From assembly GCF_000020145.1 (NCBI RefSeq), contig NC_010644.1, forward strand, positions 1,550,001-1,614,000: DNA of 64,000 nucleotides. The letters are read 5' to 3'. The notes beneath the pieces are model-generated. The model made no database searches. It was given only the letters and a program-made list of their open reading frames with translations, and was not told where the DNA came from. The stretch comes from Elusimicrobium minutum Pei191 (GTDB lineage: Bacteria; Elusimicrobiota; Elusimicrobia; Elusimicrobiales; Elusimicrobiaceae). The position numbers and the translations under genes were made by a program. Positions 52,276-62,568 of the stretch are shown here, piece after piece; the first letter of the stretch is position 1; every line of letters starts with the position of its first letter.

Positions 52276-53343
52276 CTATTCCCCTTTACCGCGGATACTG
52301 CCTAAAGTTTCGTCAACAATAATTTTAGCCGCTCTGGCAACGTCAACAATATCTTTTAAAGGTTTAGGCGCCATAGCGGGGCCTGTAGTAGCCGCTTTAG
52401 GCAAATCGTACCTGTTTATTTTTTCTTCAATCTGCATAGCTATTTCCAAAGCCATGCTTGCGCGCTCGCCGCTGGGAGCGGGCGTTCCCGCGCTCAAAAT
52501 ACAATCTTTAAAATGCAAAAGTTCCGAAGTTATGGGCATTTGTTTGTTAACTTGCGGGTAAAAAACCGTAATGTCTTTTAAATCGGTTATAACTGGTTTC
52601 TCTTTTTTATACATTTTTACGGCTGCGTTCATAAAATCAACGGAAATATAAGCGTCTTCCTGAAACAAATGCATATATCTGGCGCGTTCAAAACTGGCTC
52701 TGCTTGCTGTAACGTCGGCTATGCATCCGTTTTCAAAAGTAAATCTTACGTTGGCAATATCTTCCTGGCTTGAAAAAACGCTGAGCCCCGTGGCTTCTAT
52801 ATTTATAATTTTGCTGTCTATCATAGTAAGAAGCAAGTCAATATCGTGAATCATAAGGTCAAGAACAACGCCTACGGCCGCCATCCTGGGGTCATAAGGG
52901 CCCAGGCGGTTAATTGTTATAAATTTAGGGTTTTTAATATATTTCATCGCCTCAACAACGGCGGGATTAAAACGCTCCACATGGCCTACTTGCAAAACAA
53001 CTTTTCTTTCTTTAGCAAGAGCAATAAGTTCTTTTGCCTGCTCCATGTTTGAGGCTATAGGCTTTTCCATCATTGTGTGAACGCCTTGGCGTAAGCAGTA
53101 CATGCCTACTTCATGGTGTAAGGGTGTAGGCGCCGCTACAACAACAGCGTCAACCAAAGGAACCAAATCTTCATATTTCGTGTATGGGGTACAGTTATAT
53201 TCCCAAGCGAGTTTTTGCGCGCGCAGAGCGTCGGGGTCACAAACTCCCACAAGTTCCATACCTTCCATTTTGGCAAGCGTACGGGTATGAAATGTGCCTA
53301 TTTTACCCGCGCCTATAACGCCAATTTTTATATTGTCAGCCAT
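52276..53343 (-). CDS. Gfo/Idh/MocA-family oxidoreductase
   Basis: A 355-residue NAD(P)-dependent sugar oxidoreductase. The Rossmann start is IGVIGAGKIGTFHTRTL, the EKPIA motif (MMEKPIASNMEQA) carries the key Lys, and the VGHVERFNP segment marks the substrate region. Beside lpxB, a role in lipid A sugar modification such as GnnA-type oxidation of UDP-GlcNAc is possible, but this is inference from context. The start at 53343 has AGAGGTGG upstream; an earlier frame start at 53373 is less likely. Confidence 0.85.
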   Translation of the reverse strand: MADNIKIGVIGAGKIGTFHTRTLAKMEGMELVGVCDPDALRAQKLAWEYNCTPYTKYEDLVPLVDAVVVAAPTPLHHEVGMYCLRQGVHTMMEKPIASNMEQAKELIALAKERKVVLQVGHVERFNPAVVEAMKYIKNPKFITINRLGPYDPRMAAVGVVLDLMIHDIDLLLTMIDSKIINIEATGLSVFSSQEDIANVRFTFENGCIADVTASRASFERARYMHLFQEDAYISVDFMNAAVKMYKKEKPVITDLKDITVFYPQVNKQMPITSELLHFKDCILSAGTPAPSGERASMALEIAMQIEEKINRYDLPKAATTGPAMAPKPLKDIVDVARAAKIIVDETLGSIRGKGE

Positions 53344-53413
53344 AAACCACCTCTGTAAATCGTTATTTTTCATTATATCATATAAATGATACTCGGTATA
53401 ACCGCAGCAAATT

Positions 53414-54184
53414 TTATTTTTCTATTTCGGCTTTATCCATGTCATCACGTATGCCGAAACGGGTTATGCAAAAATCATATTTTATCGGGTCGTGCTTGCA
53501 AAAAACAGCGAAAGAAGCGCTTATTTCAACTGCCGTTTTCATATCGGCCTGGTTACGGGCCGTAAGCCCCAACATACGGGCAAGCCTGTGCATATGCACG
53601 TCTAAAGGAACAATAAGTTTAGCGGGGTTTATTTTATCCCAACCGCCGGGGTCAACCTCATCCTTACGCACCATCCAGCGTAAAAACAGGTTTAATCTTT
53701 TTAAAGCGCTTTTCTTATCCGGGTCAGGGACAAGCGTGCCCACAGGGCCGTAAGAACGCAGTTCCCGCGCGAAACCCCGCAAGGCCTCTTCAATATTTAA
53801 ATGCCTTTCATCATAACAAACTAAAAAACAGTTTTGCAAACTTCCGTATTTTTTAATAGTATTTTTTATAGCCGTTAAGAAATTAACAAGCTGTTCCTCA
53901 GTGGTAAAGCGGTATTTAAAACCCTTAAAAGTTTTATTAAATTCTTTTCCGCCGCCAGACATTAAAAAAGAATACGGCCCGTCCATCTTAGAAAGTATAA
54001 ACCCTACGGTTTTTATAATTTGTTTTACATTGCCGTAGGCAAAACAAGCGGCTATAAGCCCCGCTATTTCTCTGTCTTTTAAATCAGGGTAATTATAAAG
54101 AAATTGCAAAGGGTCGGGGGTTACCAGACTTTTTTTGTTATACTTTTTATATAGGCTATCTAATTTGTTTTTATTTGCTTTCAT
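53414..54184 (-). CDS. TIGR02757/DUF2400 family protein
   Basis: A 256-residue soluble protein with the family traits: DREIAGLIAACFAYGNVKQIIKTV, a region of RRFT-like YRFTTEEQL, LNLFLRWMVRKDEVDPGGW and the PLDVHMHRLARMLGLTAR segment near the C-terminus. The WMVR-D-x-D-P-G-x-W pattern recalls the helix-hairpin-helix glycosylase-like fold. Function is not established. It is divergent from murE and heads the minus-strand group that ends with the zinc-ribbon gene. Confidence 0.85.
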   Translation of the reverse strand: MKANKNKLDSLYKKYNKKSLVTPDPLQFLYNYPDLKDREIAGLIAACFAYGNVKQIIKTVGFILSKMDGPYSFLMSGGGKEFNKTFKGFKYRFTTEEQLVNFLTAIKNTIKKYGSLQNCFLVCYDERHLNIEEALRGFARELRSYGPVGTLVPDPDKKSALKRLNLFLRWMVRKDEVDPGGWDKINPAKLIVPLDVHMHRLARMLGLTARNQADMKTAVEISASFAVFCKHDPIKYDFCITRFGIRDDMDKAEIEK

Positions 54185-54210
54185 TCTTTTTATATTTTAC
54201 GAGATTTATT

Positions 54211-55650
54211 ATGAAACTTAAAGATTTTTTTAATACAGACAGTGAAGTCGAAGTCGGCGAAATTACCCAAAACTCCAAACTCGTGGTGCCGGGCGACATC
54301 TTTTTTGCCATAAAAGGCGCGAAAGTTGACGGGAATGACTTTATTGACGACGCTGTTTCAAAAGGCGCCGTGGCCGTGGTGTCAACCGAGCCGGCCAAAA
54401 AAAAATATCCGGTTCCTTATTTTCAGGTTGATGATATTGACTTAGCTATGGCTAAGGCCGCCGTTAAATTTTATAAAAACCCTTCCGATGATATGTTTTT
54501 TATAGGAATTACCGGAACAAAAGGCAAAACCAGTATAAGCTATCTTTTAGAAAGTATTTTTAATGAGGCGGGCATCCCGTGCTCGGTTATAGGCACAATA
54601 AACTACCGTATTAACGGCGAGGTTTTTGCCAAAGCGCCAAACACCACTCCCGCCGCGCTTTACCTTTATTACATGATTGATAAAATGAGAAGCGCCGGCA
54701 CAAAGGTAGTTATAATGGAAGTTTCTTCTCACGCGTTGGAACTTAAAAGGGTTTTTGGGTTAAATTTTGACGTGGCTCTCTTTACAAACCTTCAGCGTGA
54801 CCATATGGACTTTCATAAAAATTTTGAAAATTATTTTGCCGCTAAAGAAAAACTTTTTGATTCTTTAATAGAAAACTCCAAACCAGCAAAAACAGCCATA
54901 GTTAATATTGATGACCAATACGGACTGAGACTTGCAGATAAAATAAAAGCAAAAACTACTCTTATACCCGTTTCTTTAGTGGAAGCGGAAAATGTTAAAG
55001 AAAGTTTAAACGGAGTAACTTTTTCTTATAAAGGCGAAAGCGCTTCAATAAATTTACTAGGCAAACACAATCTTTACAACGCTGTTTTTGCCGTTAAAGC
55101 CGCTATGGCTTACGGCGTGGATCTGCAAACCGCCCTTAAAGGCATCGCCAAACTGCAAGGCATACCAGGCCGAATGCAAAGGGTTAACAAAGGGCAGCCT
55201 TTTTACGTTTTTGTTGATTTCGCTTATACAACCGAATCTCTTATGAAAGCCTATGAAACTTTAGAGCCTTACAAAAACGGGAATATCATTACCGTTTTCG
55301 GCTGCGGAGGCGACAGGGACAGAACAAAACGCCCTCTTATGGGTTTGGCCGCATGCCAAAACAGTTCACACGTTTTATTAACAAATGACAATCCCCGCAC
55401 GGAAGACCAGCAGCAAATATTTAATGATATTTTAAACGGCATGAAAGGCTATACAAATTATGAAATAGTGCAGGACAGGGCGCTTGCCATAAAAACGGGT
55501 ATCTCTTTATGTAAAGAAAATGATATTTTGTTAATTGCGGGCAAAGGACATGAGGATTATCAAATCCTGGCCGGGAAAACCATCCATTTTTCTGACAGGG
55601 AAACCGCCGAAACCGAATTGGAGAAGCTTGGATATGTTCAAAAGCAGTAA
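54211..55650 (+). CDS. murE: UDP-MurNAc-L-Ala-D-Glu:meso-diaminopimelate ligase
   Basis: A 479-residue Mur ligase. The ATP site is GTKGKTSISYLL, and the DNPR motif (LLTNDNPRTEDQ) marks meso-diaminopimelate, not lysine, as the added residue. NLQRDHMDFH and GRMQRV are further family segments. It adds the third amino acid of the peptidoglycan stem. The start at 54211 (MKLKDFFN) fits the family, with an upstream CGAGAT. It overlaps murD by 17 bases. Confidence 0.95.
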   Translation: MKLKDFFNTDSEVEVGEITQNSKLVVPGDIFFAIKGAKVDGNDFIDDAVSKGAVAVVSTEPAKKKYPVPYFQVDDIDLAMAKAAVKFYKNPSDDMFFIGITGTKGKTSISYLLESIFNEAGIPCSVIGTINYRINGEVFAKAPNTTPAALYLYYMIDKMRSAGTKVVIMEVSSHALELKRVFGLNFDVALFTNLQRDHMDFHKNFENYFAAKEKLFDSLIENSKPAKTAIVNIDDQYGLRLADKIKAKTTLIPVSLVEAENVKESLNGVTFSYKGESASINLLGKHNLYNAVFAVKAAMAYGVDLQTALKGIAKLQGIPGRMQRVNKGQPFYVFVDFAYTTESLMKAYETLEPYKNGNIITVFGCGGDRDRTKRPLMGLAACQNSSHVLLTNDNPRTEDQQQIFNDILNGMKGYTNYEIVQDRALAIKTGISLCKENDILLIAGKGHEDYQILAGKTIHFSDRETAETELEKLGYVQKQ

Positions 55651-56992
55651 ATTTAAAGGTAAAAAAGCCTGCGTATTGGGTATGGGAAAAAGCGGCCTGG
55701 CGGCGGCGCGGCTGCTTGCCGAAAACGGGTTTTCCGTTCTGATAAGCGACGGAGGAAAAAGAGAAATACCGGGCAATCTGCATAAAAACATTGAAGTTGA
55801 AACCGGCGGACATACGAATAAAATTTTGGACTGCGGCTTTATTGTTAAAAGCCCGGGCATAAGCAGTAATATGCCTGTTTTAAAAAAAATAAAAAATAAA
55901 AAAATTCCGATTTTCAGTGAGATAGAAATTTCAATTTCCTTCCTTCCCAAAGGCTGCCGTATTTTCGCTGTTACCGGAACCAACGGCAAAACAACGACAA
56001 CAATGCTTCTGTCGGAAATCCTTAAACAATTTATTAAAAATAAAGAATTTAATAAAAATGTTTTTACCGTGGGCAATATAGGGTGCCCGTTAGCTGAGGT
56101 TATGTCTGAAATAAAACAGCACGATTTAATTGTGATGGAAGTTTCCAGCTATCAGTTAGAAGACAGTTCTTACTTTAAACCTTACGCCGCAACAATACTA
56201 AATATAACTCCTGACCATATAGACCACCACGGTTCTTTTAAAAAATATTTAGACGCGAAAAGTAAAATTTTTAAATTCCAAACACAAAAAGATATCGCCG
56301 TTATTAACAGCGCGGACAAAAACTGTTTAAAAGCCGCCAAAAATATTAAATCCAAACTTTACGGTTTTGCCACAACTCCTTTACAGCAAATAAGGTCACA
56401 CGTCTTTTACGACGGAGATGAACTTGTTTTCAGCGCGGGTGAAAGAATCAGCCCCCCAAAACTGCCGGGTATACATAATGTTGAAAACGCCATGGCCGCC
56501 AGTCTTTTAGCTTTAGCCGCGGGTGTTGATTCCCAATCAATACAACAGGCTTTTAACAAATTTAAAACTGTTGAACACAGAATTGAATTGCTTGGAATAA
56601 AAAAAGGAATTTCCTTTATTAATGATTCCAAAGCCACAAATATAGATTCCACAATAATAGCGCTACGCTCAATGCCCGACGGAAAAAAAACATGGCTGAT
56701 TTTAGGCGGGCAGGACAAAGGTTCGCCCTACGGCGTTCTTTTGCCTCTGTTAGAAACAAAATGCAAAAAAGTTTTGCTTGTAGGCCAGGCCGCGGCGAAA
56801 ATTAAAAAAGATTTACCCGGTTATAAATATTTTAATGTTTGCGGCACTATTGATAAAGCCGTGGAATACGCGTTTAATAACGCTCAAAAAGAGGATATCA
56901 TTTTGCTTTCGCCCGCGTGCGCGTCCTTTGACCAATTTAATAATTTTGAGGAACGCGGCAAATTTTTTAAACAAATTTATAAAAGTTTGTAG
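55634..56992 (+). CDS. murD: UDP-MurNAc-L-alanine:D-glutamate ligase
   Basis: A 452-residue Mur ligase. The N-terminal Rossmann-like domain starts VLGMGKSGLAAARLL, the ATP site is VTGTNGKTTTTMLL, and NITPDHIDHHGSF and NDSKATNIDS follow. It adds D-Glu to UDP-MurNAc-L-Ala. The start at 55634 follows family length; the longer open frame reads through murE. It is followed nine bases later by a nitroreductase, not by ftsW/murG. Confidence 0.95.
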   Translation: MFKSSKFKGKKACVLGMGKSGLAAARLLAENGFSVLISDGGKREIPGNLHKNIEVETGGHTNKILDCGFIVKSPGISSNMPVLKKIKNKKIPIFSEIEISISFLPKGCRIFAVTGTNGKTTTTMLLSEILKQFIKNKEFNKNVFTVGNIGCPLAEVMSEIKQHDLIVMEVSSYQLEDSSYFKPYAATILNITPDHIDHHGSFKKYLDAKSKIFKFQTQKDIAVINSADKNCLKAAKNIKSKLYGFATTPLQQIRSHVFYDGDELVFSAGERISPPKLPGIHNVENAMAASLLALAAGVDSQSIQQAFNKFKTVEHRIELLGIKKGISFINDSKATNIDSTIIALRSMPDGKKTWLILGGQDKGSPYGVLLPLLETKCKKVLLVGQAAAKIKKDLPGYKYFNVCGTIDKAVEYAFNNAQKEDIILLSPACASFDQFNNFEERGKFFKQIYKSL

Positions 56993-57001
56993 AGGGAATT
57001 T

Positions 57002-57544
57002 ATGCAAGTATCAGAAGCTATTTTAAAAAGAAGAAGCGTAAGAAAATACACAGAGCAGGCCATTGAGCAGGAAAAATTAAATATGATTCTGGAAGCCGGC
57101 CGCCAGGCCCCTTCCGCCTGCAATTCGCAGCCTTGGCGCTTTGTGGTATTTAATGAAAAACAAGCCAAAGAAAGTTTTTGCGACGCGGTTTTTACCGGTA
57201 TTTATAAAAACACAATGTTTGCCAAACAAGCGCCTGTTATAATAGCCGTGGTTTCAGACAAAGGCAATTTAACAAGCCAAATAGGGAACATGATACGCAG
57301 AACCGAGTTTTATTTAATAGACCAAGGCATAGCCTGCCAAAATATGGCGCTTCAAGCCTGGGAGCTTGGTATAGGCAGTTGTTTAATAGGCTGGTTTGAC
57401 GATAAAAAAGCAGCCAAACACTTAAATTTAGGCGGCGGCAAAAAAGTTGAACTGCTTATTTCCTTAGGGTATCCCGCGGAAGAAATACCCGCAAGACCCC
57501 GAAAAGAGGCAGAAAAAATTATTTCTTTTAACAAATTCCAATAA
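57002..57544 (+). CDS. Nitroreductase-family FMN protein
   Basis: A 180-residue FMN-dependent reductase. Family motifs are ILKRRSVRKYTEQAIE (FMN phosphate Arg cluster), GRQAPSACNSQPWRFVV and GIGSCLIGWF. It is a dimeric NAD(P)H reductase of quinones, nitro groups or other substrates; the natural substrate is unknown. An AGAGGG ribosome binding site lies in the short gap after murD. Confidence 0.9.
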   Translation: MQVSEAILKRRSVRKYTEQAIEQEKLNMILEAGRQAPSACNSQPWRFVVFNEKQAKESFCDAVFTGIYKNTMFAKQAPVIIAVVSDKGNLTSQIGNMIRRTEFYLIDQGIACQNMALQAWELGIGSCLIGWFDDKKAAKHLNLGGGKKVELLISLGYPAEEIPARPRKEAEKIISFNKFQ

Positions 57545-57614
57545 AAAAAATTATAATTTAAAAGTAAATTTTTCCAAGAGAAAAAAGCATTATAAAAGTA
57601 ACATGTTTTTTATG

Positions 57615-57644
57615 TTGGGAAAAAGTGTAAAAATATAGTACAAT
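57615..57644 (+). promoter_or_regulatory. Putative promoter of the ATP synthase operon
   Basis: TTGGGA (57615-57620), an 18-base spacer and TACAAT (57639-57644), about 35 bases before the first gene. Confidence 0.5.
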
Positions 57645-57679
57645 AATTCTACCGAGCAGTAAAAATTTATAAGGTAAAA

Positions 57680-57919
57680 ATGAATAAAAAAGACTTTCTT
57701 ATAAGCACCCAGCTGGGCATGCAGTTTGCTATAACCGTTTGTCTGTTCGGCGGCGCGGGCTATTGGGCGGATAAAAAGTTGGGGACTTTGCCTTTGTTTT
57801 TAATAGTTTTAAGCAGCGTCGGCTTCGCTGCGGGACTTTACTTTATAATAAAGGCCGCACAGGAAAAGGTTCAGAAAGATGATAGAAGAGATTCTAACCC
57901 ACCACATCATAGACCATAA
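57680..57919 (+). CDS. AtpI/AtpZ-like F0 assembly protein
   Basis: A 79-residue protein with two membrane helices (about 11-30 and 37-58) and a polar, Arg/Pro-rich tail. Position first in the atp operon, the [13 protein letters not shown] segment and the size fit the AtpI/AtpZ group that assists assembly of the c-ring. It overlaps atpB by 41 bases. Confidence 0.75.
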
Positions 57920-58625
57920 ATTAACGTACAAACTTTTTGGCGTTATCCCGTTATCGTCTAACCTTATCACTCTGTTTTGTATAACGATAGGAGTGTTTAT
58001 TCTTTTTACATTAATAGCAAAGTTTCGCAGGCCCGTATTGCTTATGACGGCGATTGAGGGCCTTGTTGTTTTTATACGAGACGAAATTGTTGTGGCAAAT
58101 TTTGGCGAACACGGCAAAAAACTTACGCCATACTTTTGCACATTATTTATATTTTTACTTTTTTCTAATTCTTTAGGCATGATACCGCAAATGCGCACAA
58201 TAACGGGCAGCATTTCCGTTACTATAGGCATGGCGCTCACATCTCTTTCACTTATTATCTTTTTAGGCGTAAAACAAAACGGGCTTTTGGGTTACCTTAA
58301 ACATTTTGTGCCTGAAGGCACCCCCTGGTTTTTGGCACCGCTTTTGTTTTTTTTGGAAATTTTGGGGCTTTTTACAAAAACAGCCGCGCTTGCTCTTCGT
58401 CTTTTCGCCAACATGATAGCGGGTCATATGGTTATAATTTGCTTTATTTGTTTAATTTTTATAATGACCGCCATTAATAAGTACGCGGGTATTTTTACGG
58501 CAATACCCTCCACGGGGCTTTCGCTGTTTGTTAATTTGTTGGAAGTTTTGGTTATTTTAATACAGACATATGTTTTTACGCTTTTAACCGCAATCTTTGC
58601 CGGCGAAGCGTACGCACACCATTAA
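57879..58625 (+). CDS. atpB: ATP synthase F0 subunit a
   Basis: A 248-residue membrane subunit with about five to six helices. The essential Arg of the a-subunit is in [14 protein letters not shown], and the C-terminal helices contain [17 protein letters not shown]. It provides the proton half-channels against the c-ring. The ribosome binding site is inside the end of the preceding gene. Confidence 0.95.
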
Positions 58626-58636
58626 TTTATTAATAA

Positions 58637-58888
<252 letters not shown>

Positions 58889-58905
58889 TATAAAAAGGTG
58901 AACAA

Positions 58906-59403
58906 ATGAACGCTTTGCTTACGCCGGATTACGGCTTAATATTTTGGACTATCGTCAACTTTTTGCTTCTTGTCTTTTTGCTCGGCAAGTTCGCTTGGAA
59001 GCCTATTATAGGGGCTTTGGAAGCGCGCGAGAATAAAATATCACAAGACAAAAAGGACGCGCAGGAAGCGCGCGACGAAGCGCAAAAAATAAAAGCAGAG
59101 CTTGACGTCCGCCTCTCAAATATTTCTAAAGAAGCGCAGGAAAAACTGGCCCAGGTAGAAGCCTTGGCCAAACAGCAAAAAGACGCTATGATAAAGGACG
59201 CGCAAGCCTCCTCCGAGCGTATGATTGCCACCGCCAAAGAAGAAATTGAGGCGCAAAAAAATCAGGCTCTTAAAGAAGTAAAAAAAGAGATTGCCGATAT
59301 GGCCGTTGAAGCGGCGGCCAAAATAGCCGGCGTTAAAACGGACCCTAAAACGGACGCCGCGCTGGTTGATAATATTGTTAAAGATATTATTAACAAGGCT
59401 TAA
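58906..59403 (+). CDS. atpF: ATP synthase F0 subunit b
   Basis: A 165-residue subunit: one N-terminal membrane helix (about 9-27), then a long charged coiled coil rich in Ala, Lys, Glu and Gln. It is the peripheral stalk linking F0 to delta and alpha. Confidence 0.95.
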   Translation: MNALLTPDYGLIFWTIVNFLLLVFLLGKFAWKPIIGALEARENKISQDKKDAQEARDEAQKIKAELDVRLSNISKEAQEKLAQVEALAKQQKDAMIKDAQASSERMIATAKEEIEAQKNQALKEVKKEIADMAVEAAAKIAGVKTDPKTDAALVDNIVKDIINKA

Positions 59404-59404
59404 T

Positions 59405-59932
59405 ATGAAAAGCACGGACAGAATTTTAGCACATAAATACAGTATCGCCTTAAGCTCTTTAGCGGACAAAAAAGATTTACCGAGTCTGCTGGCTGAGCTT
59501 AAGGAAATACATCTGGCTATAGGAAACAGCTCTTTTTTCTATTCTCCCGCCGTGCCTAAAAAAGAAAAAAAGCAAGCGCTTTCTTCCGCTTTAAAAACGG
59601 ATAATTTTTTAATAAAAAACACTCTTTTTTTACTCATAGACAATAAAAAGCTTAATCTTTTGGGCCAAATTATTATTGACCTTAACAAAACAATAGAAAG
59701 CTTTACAAACACGGTAAGCGCGGAAGTTTACTGCGCGCGGGAAATGGATGATAAACAGCAAAACGCCGTTATAGAATCCTTAAAAAAATATTTTAAGGCG
59801 AATTTTATTAACGCTGACTTTAAACAGGATAAAACCTTAATAAGCGGACTTAAGATAAAAACGGCGGATTATGTTATAGACGGAAGTACAAAAAATAACT
59901 TACAAAAATTAAAACAAGTTTTACAAGATTAA
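59405..59932 (+). CDS. atpH: ATP synthase F1 subunit delta
   Basis: A 175-residue OSCP/delta subunit. The N-terminal six-helix bundle (AHKYSIALSSLADKK) and the C-terminal segment (KTLISGLKIKTADYVIDGSTKNNL) are typical. The ATG at 59405 follows the atpF stop by one base; an upstream frame start overlaps atpF and is not preferred. Confidence 0.93.
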   Translation: MKSTDRILAHKYSIALSSLADKKDLPSLLAELKEIHLAIGNSSFFYSPAVPKKEKKQALSSALKTDNFLIKNTLFLLIDNKKLNLLGQIIIDLNKTIESFTNTVSAEVYCAREMDDKQQNAVIESLKKYFKANFINADFKQDKTLISGLKIKTADYVIDGSTKNNLQKLKQVLQD

Positions 59933-59944
59933 GAGGTTTTGCAT

Positions 59945-61483
59945 ATGTCCTTAAAAGCAGAGGAAATTACAAGCATTATAAAGAGTAAGATAGCAAACTT
60001 TACTCCGCAGGCTGATATTAACGAAACTGGCACCGTTTTACAAGTTGGCGACGGTATTGCCCGCATTTATGGTTTAAAAAACGCCGTGGCGGGTGAGCTT
60101 TTGGAATTCCCCAACAACGTAAAAGGCCTTGCCCTTAACTTAGAAACGGACAATATCGGCTGCGTGCTTATGGGGGAGGATTCCTCCATACAAGAAGGTG
60201 ACCCTGTTAAAAGAACCGGCCAAGTTATCAACGTTCCCGTTGGGGACGCGCTTTTAGGCCGCGTGGTTGACCCTTTAGGCAAGCCTTTAGACGGCAAAGG
60301 CCCTATTAAAACAAACTCTTCAAGACCTTTGGAAATTGTAGCTCCCGGCGTTATTGAACGCCAGCCCGTTAAACAACCTCTGCAAACAGGGTTAAAAGCT
60401 ATTGACTCACTTGTTCCTATAGGCAAAGGACAGCGTGAACTTATTATCGGCGACAGGCAGACAGGTAAAACTGCCATCGCCATTGACGCTATTTTAAATC
60501 AAAAAAACCAGCCCGCAGACCAAAGAACGCTTTGCGTTTACGTAGCCATCGGGCAAAAACAAAGCACGGTAGCCCAGGTTGTGCAAACCTTAACGGAATT
60601 CGGCGCGATGGAATATACTGTAATCGTATCTGCCAGCGCGGCTGACCCGGCTTCCCTTTTATATATAGCTCCTTACGCGGGCTCGTCAATAGCTGAGGAG
60701 TTTATGTGGAATAAACGCGACGTTCTTATTATTTATGACGATTTATCAAAACACGCCCAGGCTTATAGACAAATGTCGCTCCTTTTACGCAGACCTCCGG
60801 GCCGCGAAGCTTATCCCGGCGACGTTTTTTACTTGCATTCAAGATTGTTAGAACGCGCGTGCAAACTTTCTGACAAAAACGGCGGCGGCTCTATTACGGC
60901 GCTGCCTATTATTGAAACACAGGCTAACGACATGTCTGCCTATATTCCAACAAACGTAATTTCAATTACTGACGGGCAAATTTACTTAGAAAGCGGTCTT
61001 TTCCACAGCGGTATGAAACCGGCGGTTAACGTAGGTCTTTCCGTATCGCGCGTGGGCGGTTCGGCGCAGAAAAAGATTATGAGAAGCGTTTCCGGCACAC
61101 TGCGTTTGGATATGTCCCAATATAAAGAATTGGAAGCTTTTTCCCAATTCGGCAGCGATTTGGACAAAGAATCACAGCAACAGCTTACAAGAGGCAAAAG
61201 AATAAACGAACTTTTTAAACAAGACCAATATACTCCTATGCCGGTTGAGGAGCAGGTTTTGGTATTCTTTGCCGGCACAAACGGATTTTTAGACAATATT
61301 GAAGTAAATTTGGTTAAAGAGTATGAAAAACAGCTTCTTACTTACTTTAAAGCGGAAAAGAAAGATTTGTTTGAAGAACTTAAGAACGCTCCCGAAATGA
61401 GTGAAAACCTTACAAATAAATTAAAAGAGGCTTTAACAGCATTCGGTGAAGTTTTTAAAAACTCGCACAGTACGGCGCAGTAG
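59945..61483 (+). CDS. atpA: ATP synthase F1 subunit alpha
   Basis: A 512-residue F1 alpha with a non-catalytic P-loop GDRQTGKT (about 171-178), [14 protein letters not shown], and the [17 protein letters not shown] helix. The C-terminal domain is normal. An ATG at 59945 with AAGAGG upstream is chosen over a TTG two codons earlier. The next gene is hldD rather than atpG. Confidence 0.97.
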   Translation: MSLKAEEITSIIKSKIANFTPQADINETGTVLQVGDGIARIYGLKNAVAGELLEFPNNVKGLALNLETDNIGCVLMGEDSSIQEGDPVKRTGQVINVPVGDALLGRVVDPLGKPLDGKGPIKTNSSRPLEIVAPGVIERQPVKQPLQTGLKAIDSLVPIGKGQRELIIGDRQTGKTAIAIDAILNQKNQPADQRTLCVYVAIGQKQSTVAQVVQTLTEFGAMEYTVIVSASAADPASLLYIAPYAGSSIAEEFMWNKRDVLIIYDDLSKHAQAYRQMSLLLRRPPGREAYPGDVFYLHSRLLERACKLSDKNGGGSITALPIIETQANDMSAYIPTNVISITDGQIYLESGLFHSGMKPAVNVGLSVSRVGGSAQKKIMRSVSGTLRLDMSQYKELEAFSQFGSDLDKESQQQLTRGKRINELFKQDQYTPMPVEEQVLVFFAGTNGFLDNIEVNLVKEYEKQLLTYFKAEKKDLFEELKNAPEMSENLTNKLKEALTAFGEVFKNSHSTAQ

Positions 61484-61522
61484 CTTAACACAGCGGCAAA
61501 AAATAAACAGAGGTAAACAAAA

Positions 61523-62461
61523 ATGGATAAAAAAAGATATTTAGTAACAGGCGGCGCGGGGTTTATCGGAAGCAATATCGCTTTTGAATTACAAAACCAG
61601 GGCCATGAAGTAACAATAATGGACGATTTTTCCTCAGGCAATTTTAAAAACCTTTTAGGTTTTAAAGGGGATGTAACAGCGGCCGATGTTTTTAAATTCA
61701 TGCCGGAAGATGTTTACTTTGACGCTATTTTCCATGAAGCAGCCATTACGGACACAACTATCCATGACCAAAAATTAATGATGGAAATGAATGTTGAGGC
61801 GTTTAAAAACGTTCTTCATTTCGCGGCCAGCAATGAAATTAAAAGGGTTGTTTATGCCTCTTCCGCGGGCACATACGGACAAAACCCCTGCCCTATGACG
61901 GAGACGCAGGTTCCCATGCCGGAAAACGTTTACGGCTTTTCCAAAGCTGTTATGGATAATGTCGCGCGCGAGTTTGCCTCGGACCACCAGGATATGGTTA
62001 TTGTAGGCCTTCGCTATTTTAATGTTTACGGCCCCGGTGAATATTACAAAGGACACACAGCAAGCATGATATACCAGCTTTATAATCAAATGAAAGCGGG
62101 TAAAAACCCAAAAATCTTTAAAATGGGTGAACAACAAAGAGATTTCGTTTACATTAAAGATGTTGTAAAAGCTAACCTTTGCGCGCTTACGGCTAAAGAA
62201 AGCTGTGTAGTAAACGTAGGGTTCGGCACGCCCAGAACATATAACGACGTTGTTGCCTGTTTAAATAAAGAAACGGGCCTTAATTTACAGCCCGATTATA
62301 TTGACAACCCGTATCCTTTTTTCCAATTAAAAACCGAAGCGGATTTAACTTTGGCTAACCAGAAAATAGGATATACACCTGATTACAACCTTGAAAAAGG
62401 CATTGAGGAATATGTGCAGATTTTAAATAAAAGACCTGTGCAGCCTGCGGTAAAGAAATAG
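61523..62461 (+). CDS. hldD: ADP-glyceromanno-heptose 6-epimerase-like SDR enzyme
   Basis: A 312-residue extended short-chain dehydrogenase. The NAD(P)-binding start VTGGAGFIGSNIAFEL and the YGFSK catalytic Tyr-x3-Lys are present (Ser in SSAGTYG). RYFNVYGPGEYYKGHTASMIYQL and QRDFVYIKDVVKANL are strongly reminiscent of HldD/RfaD, which makes ADP-L-glycero-heptose for the lipopolysaccharide inner core. It lies inside the ATP synthase operon between atpA and atpG and is followed by a strong terminator. Confidence 0.87.
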   Translation: MDKKRYLVTGGAGFIGSNIAFELQNQGHEVTIMDDFSSGNFKNLLGFKGDVTAADVFKFMPEDVYFDAIFHEAAITDTTIHDQKLMMEMNVEAFKNVLHFAASNEIKRVVYASSAGTYGQNPCPMTETQVPMPENVYGFSKAVMDNVAREFASDHQDMVIVGLRYFNVYGPGEYYKGHTASMIYQLYNQMKAGKNPKIFKMGEQQRDFVYIKDVVKANLCALTAKESCVVNVGFGTPRTYNDVVACLNKETGLNLQPDYIDNPYPFFQLKTEADLTLANQKIGYTPDYNLEKGIEEYVQILNKRPVQPAVKK

Positions 62462-62465
62462 TTTT

Positions 62466-62500
62466 AAAGGGCCCCTTAGGGGCAAAAGGGGCCCTTTTAT
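62466..62500 (+). terminator. Strong terminator between hldD and atpG
   Basis: Ten-base stem AAAGGGCCCC / GGGGCCCTTT with a 12-base loop, followed by TATTTTTT. It would cut the atp operon transcript unless read through. Confidence 0.85.
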
Positions 62501-62568
62501 TTTTTATTTGCGCTTTTTAAGGAGAGCGGAAACAAAAAATAATTTTTATTAATATCCGGGATTTTAAT

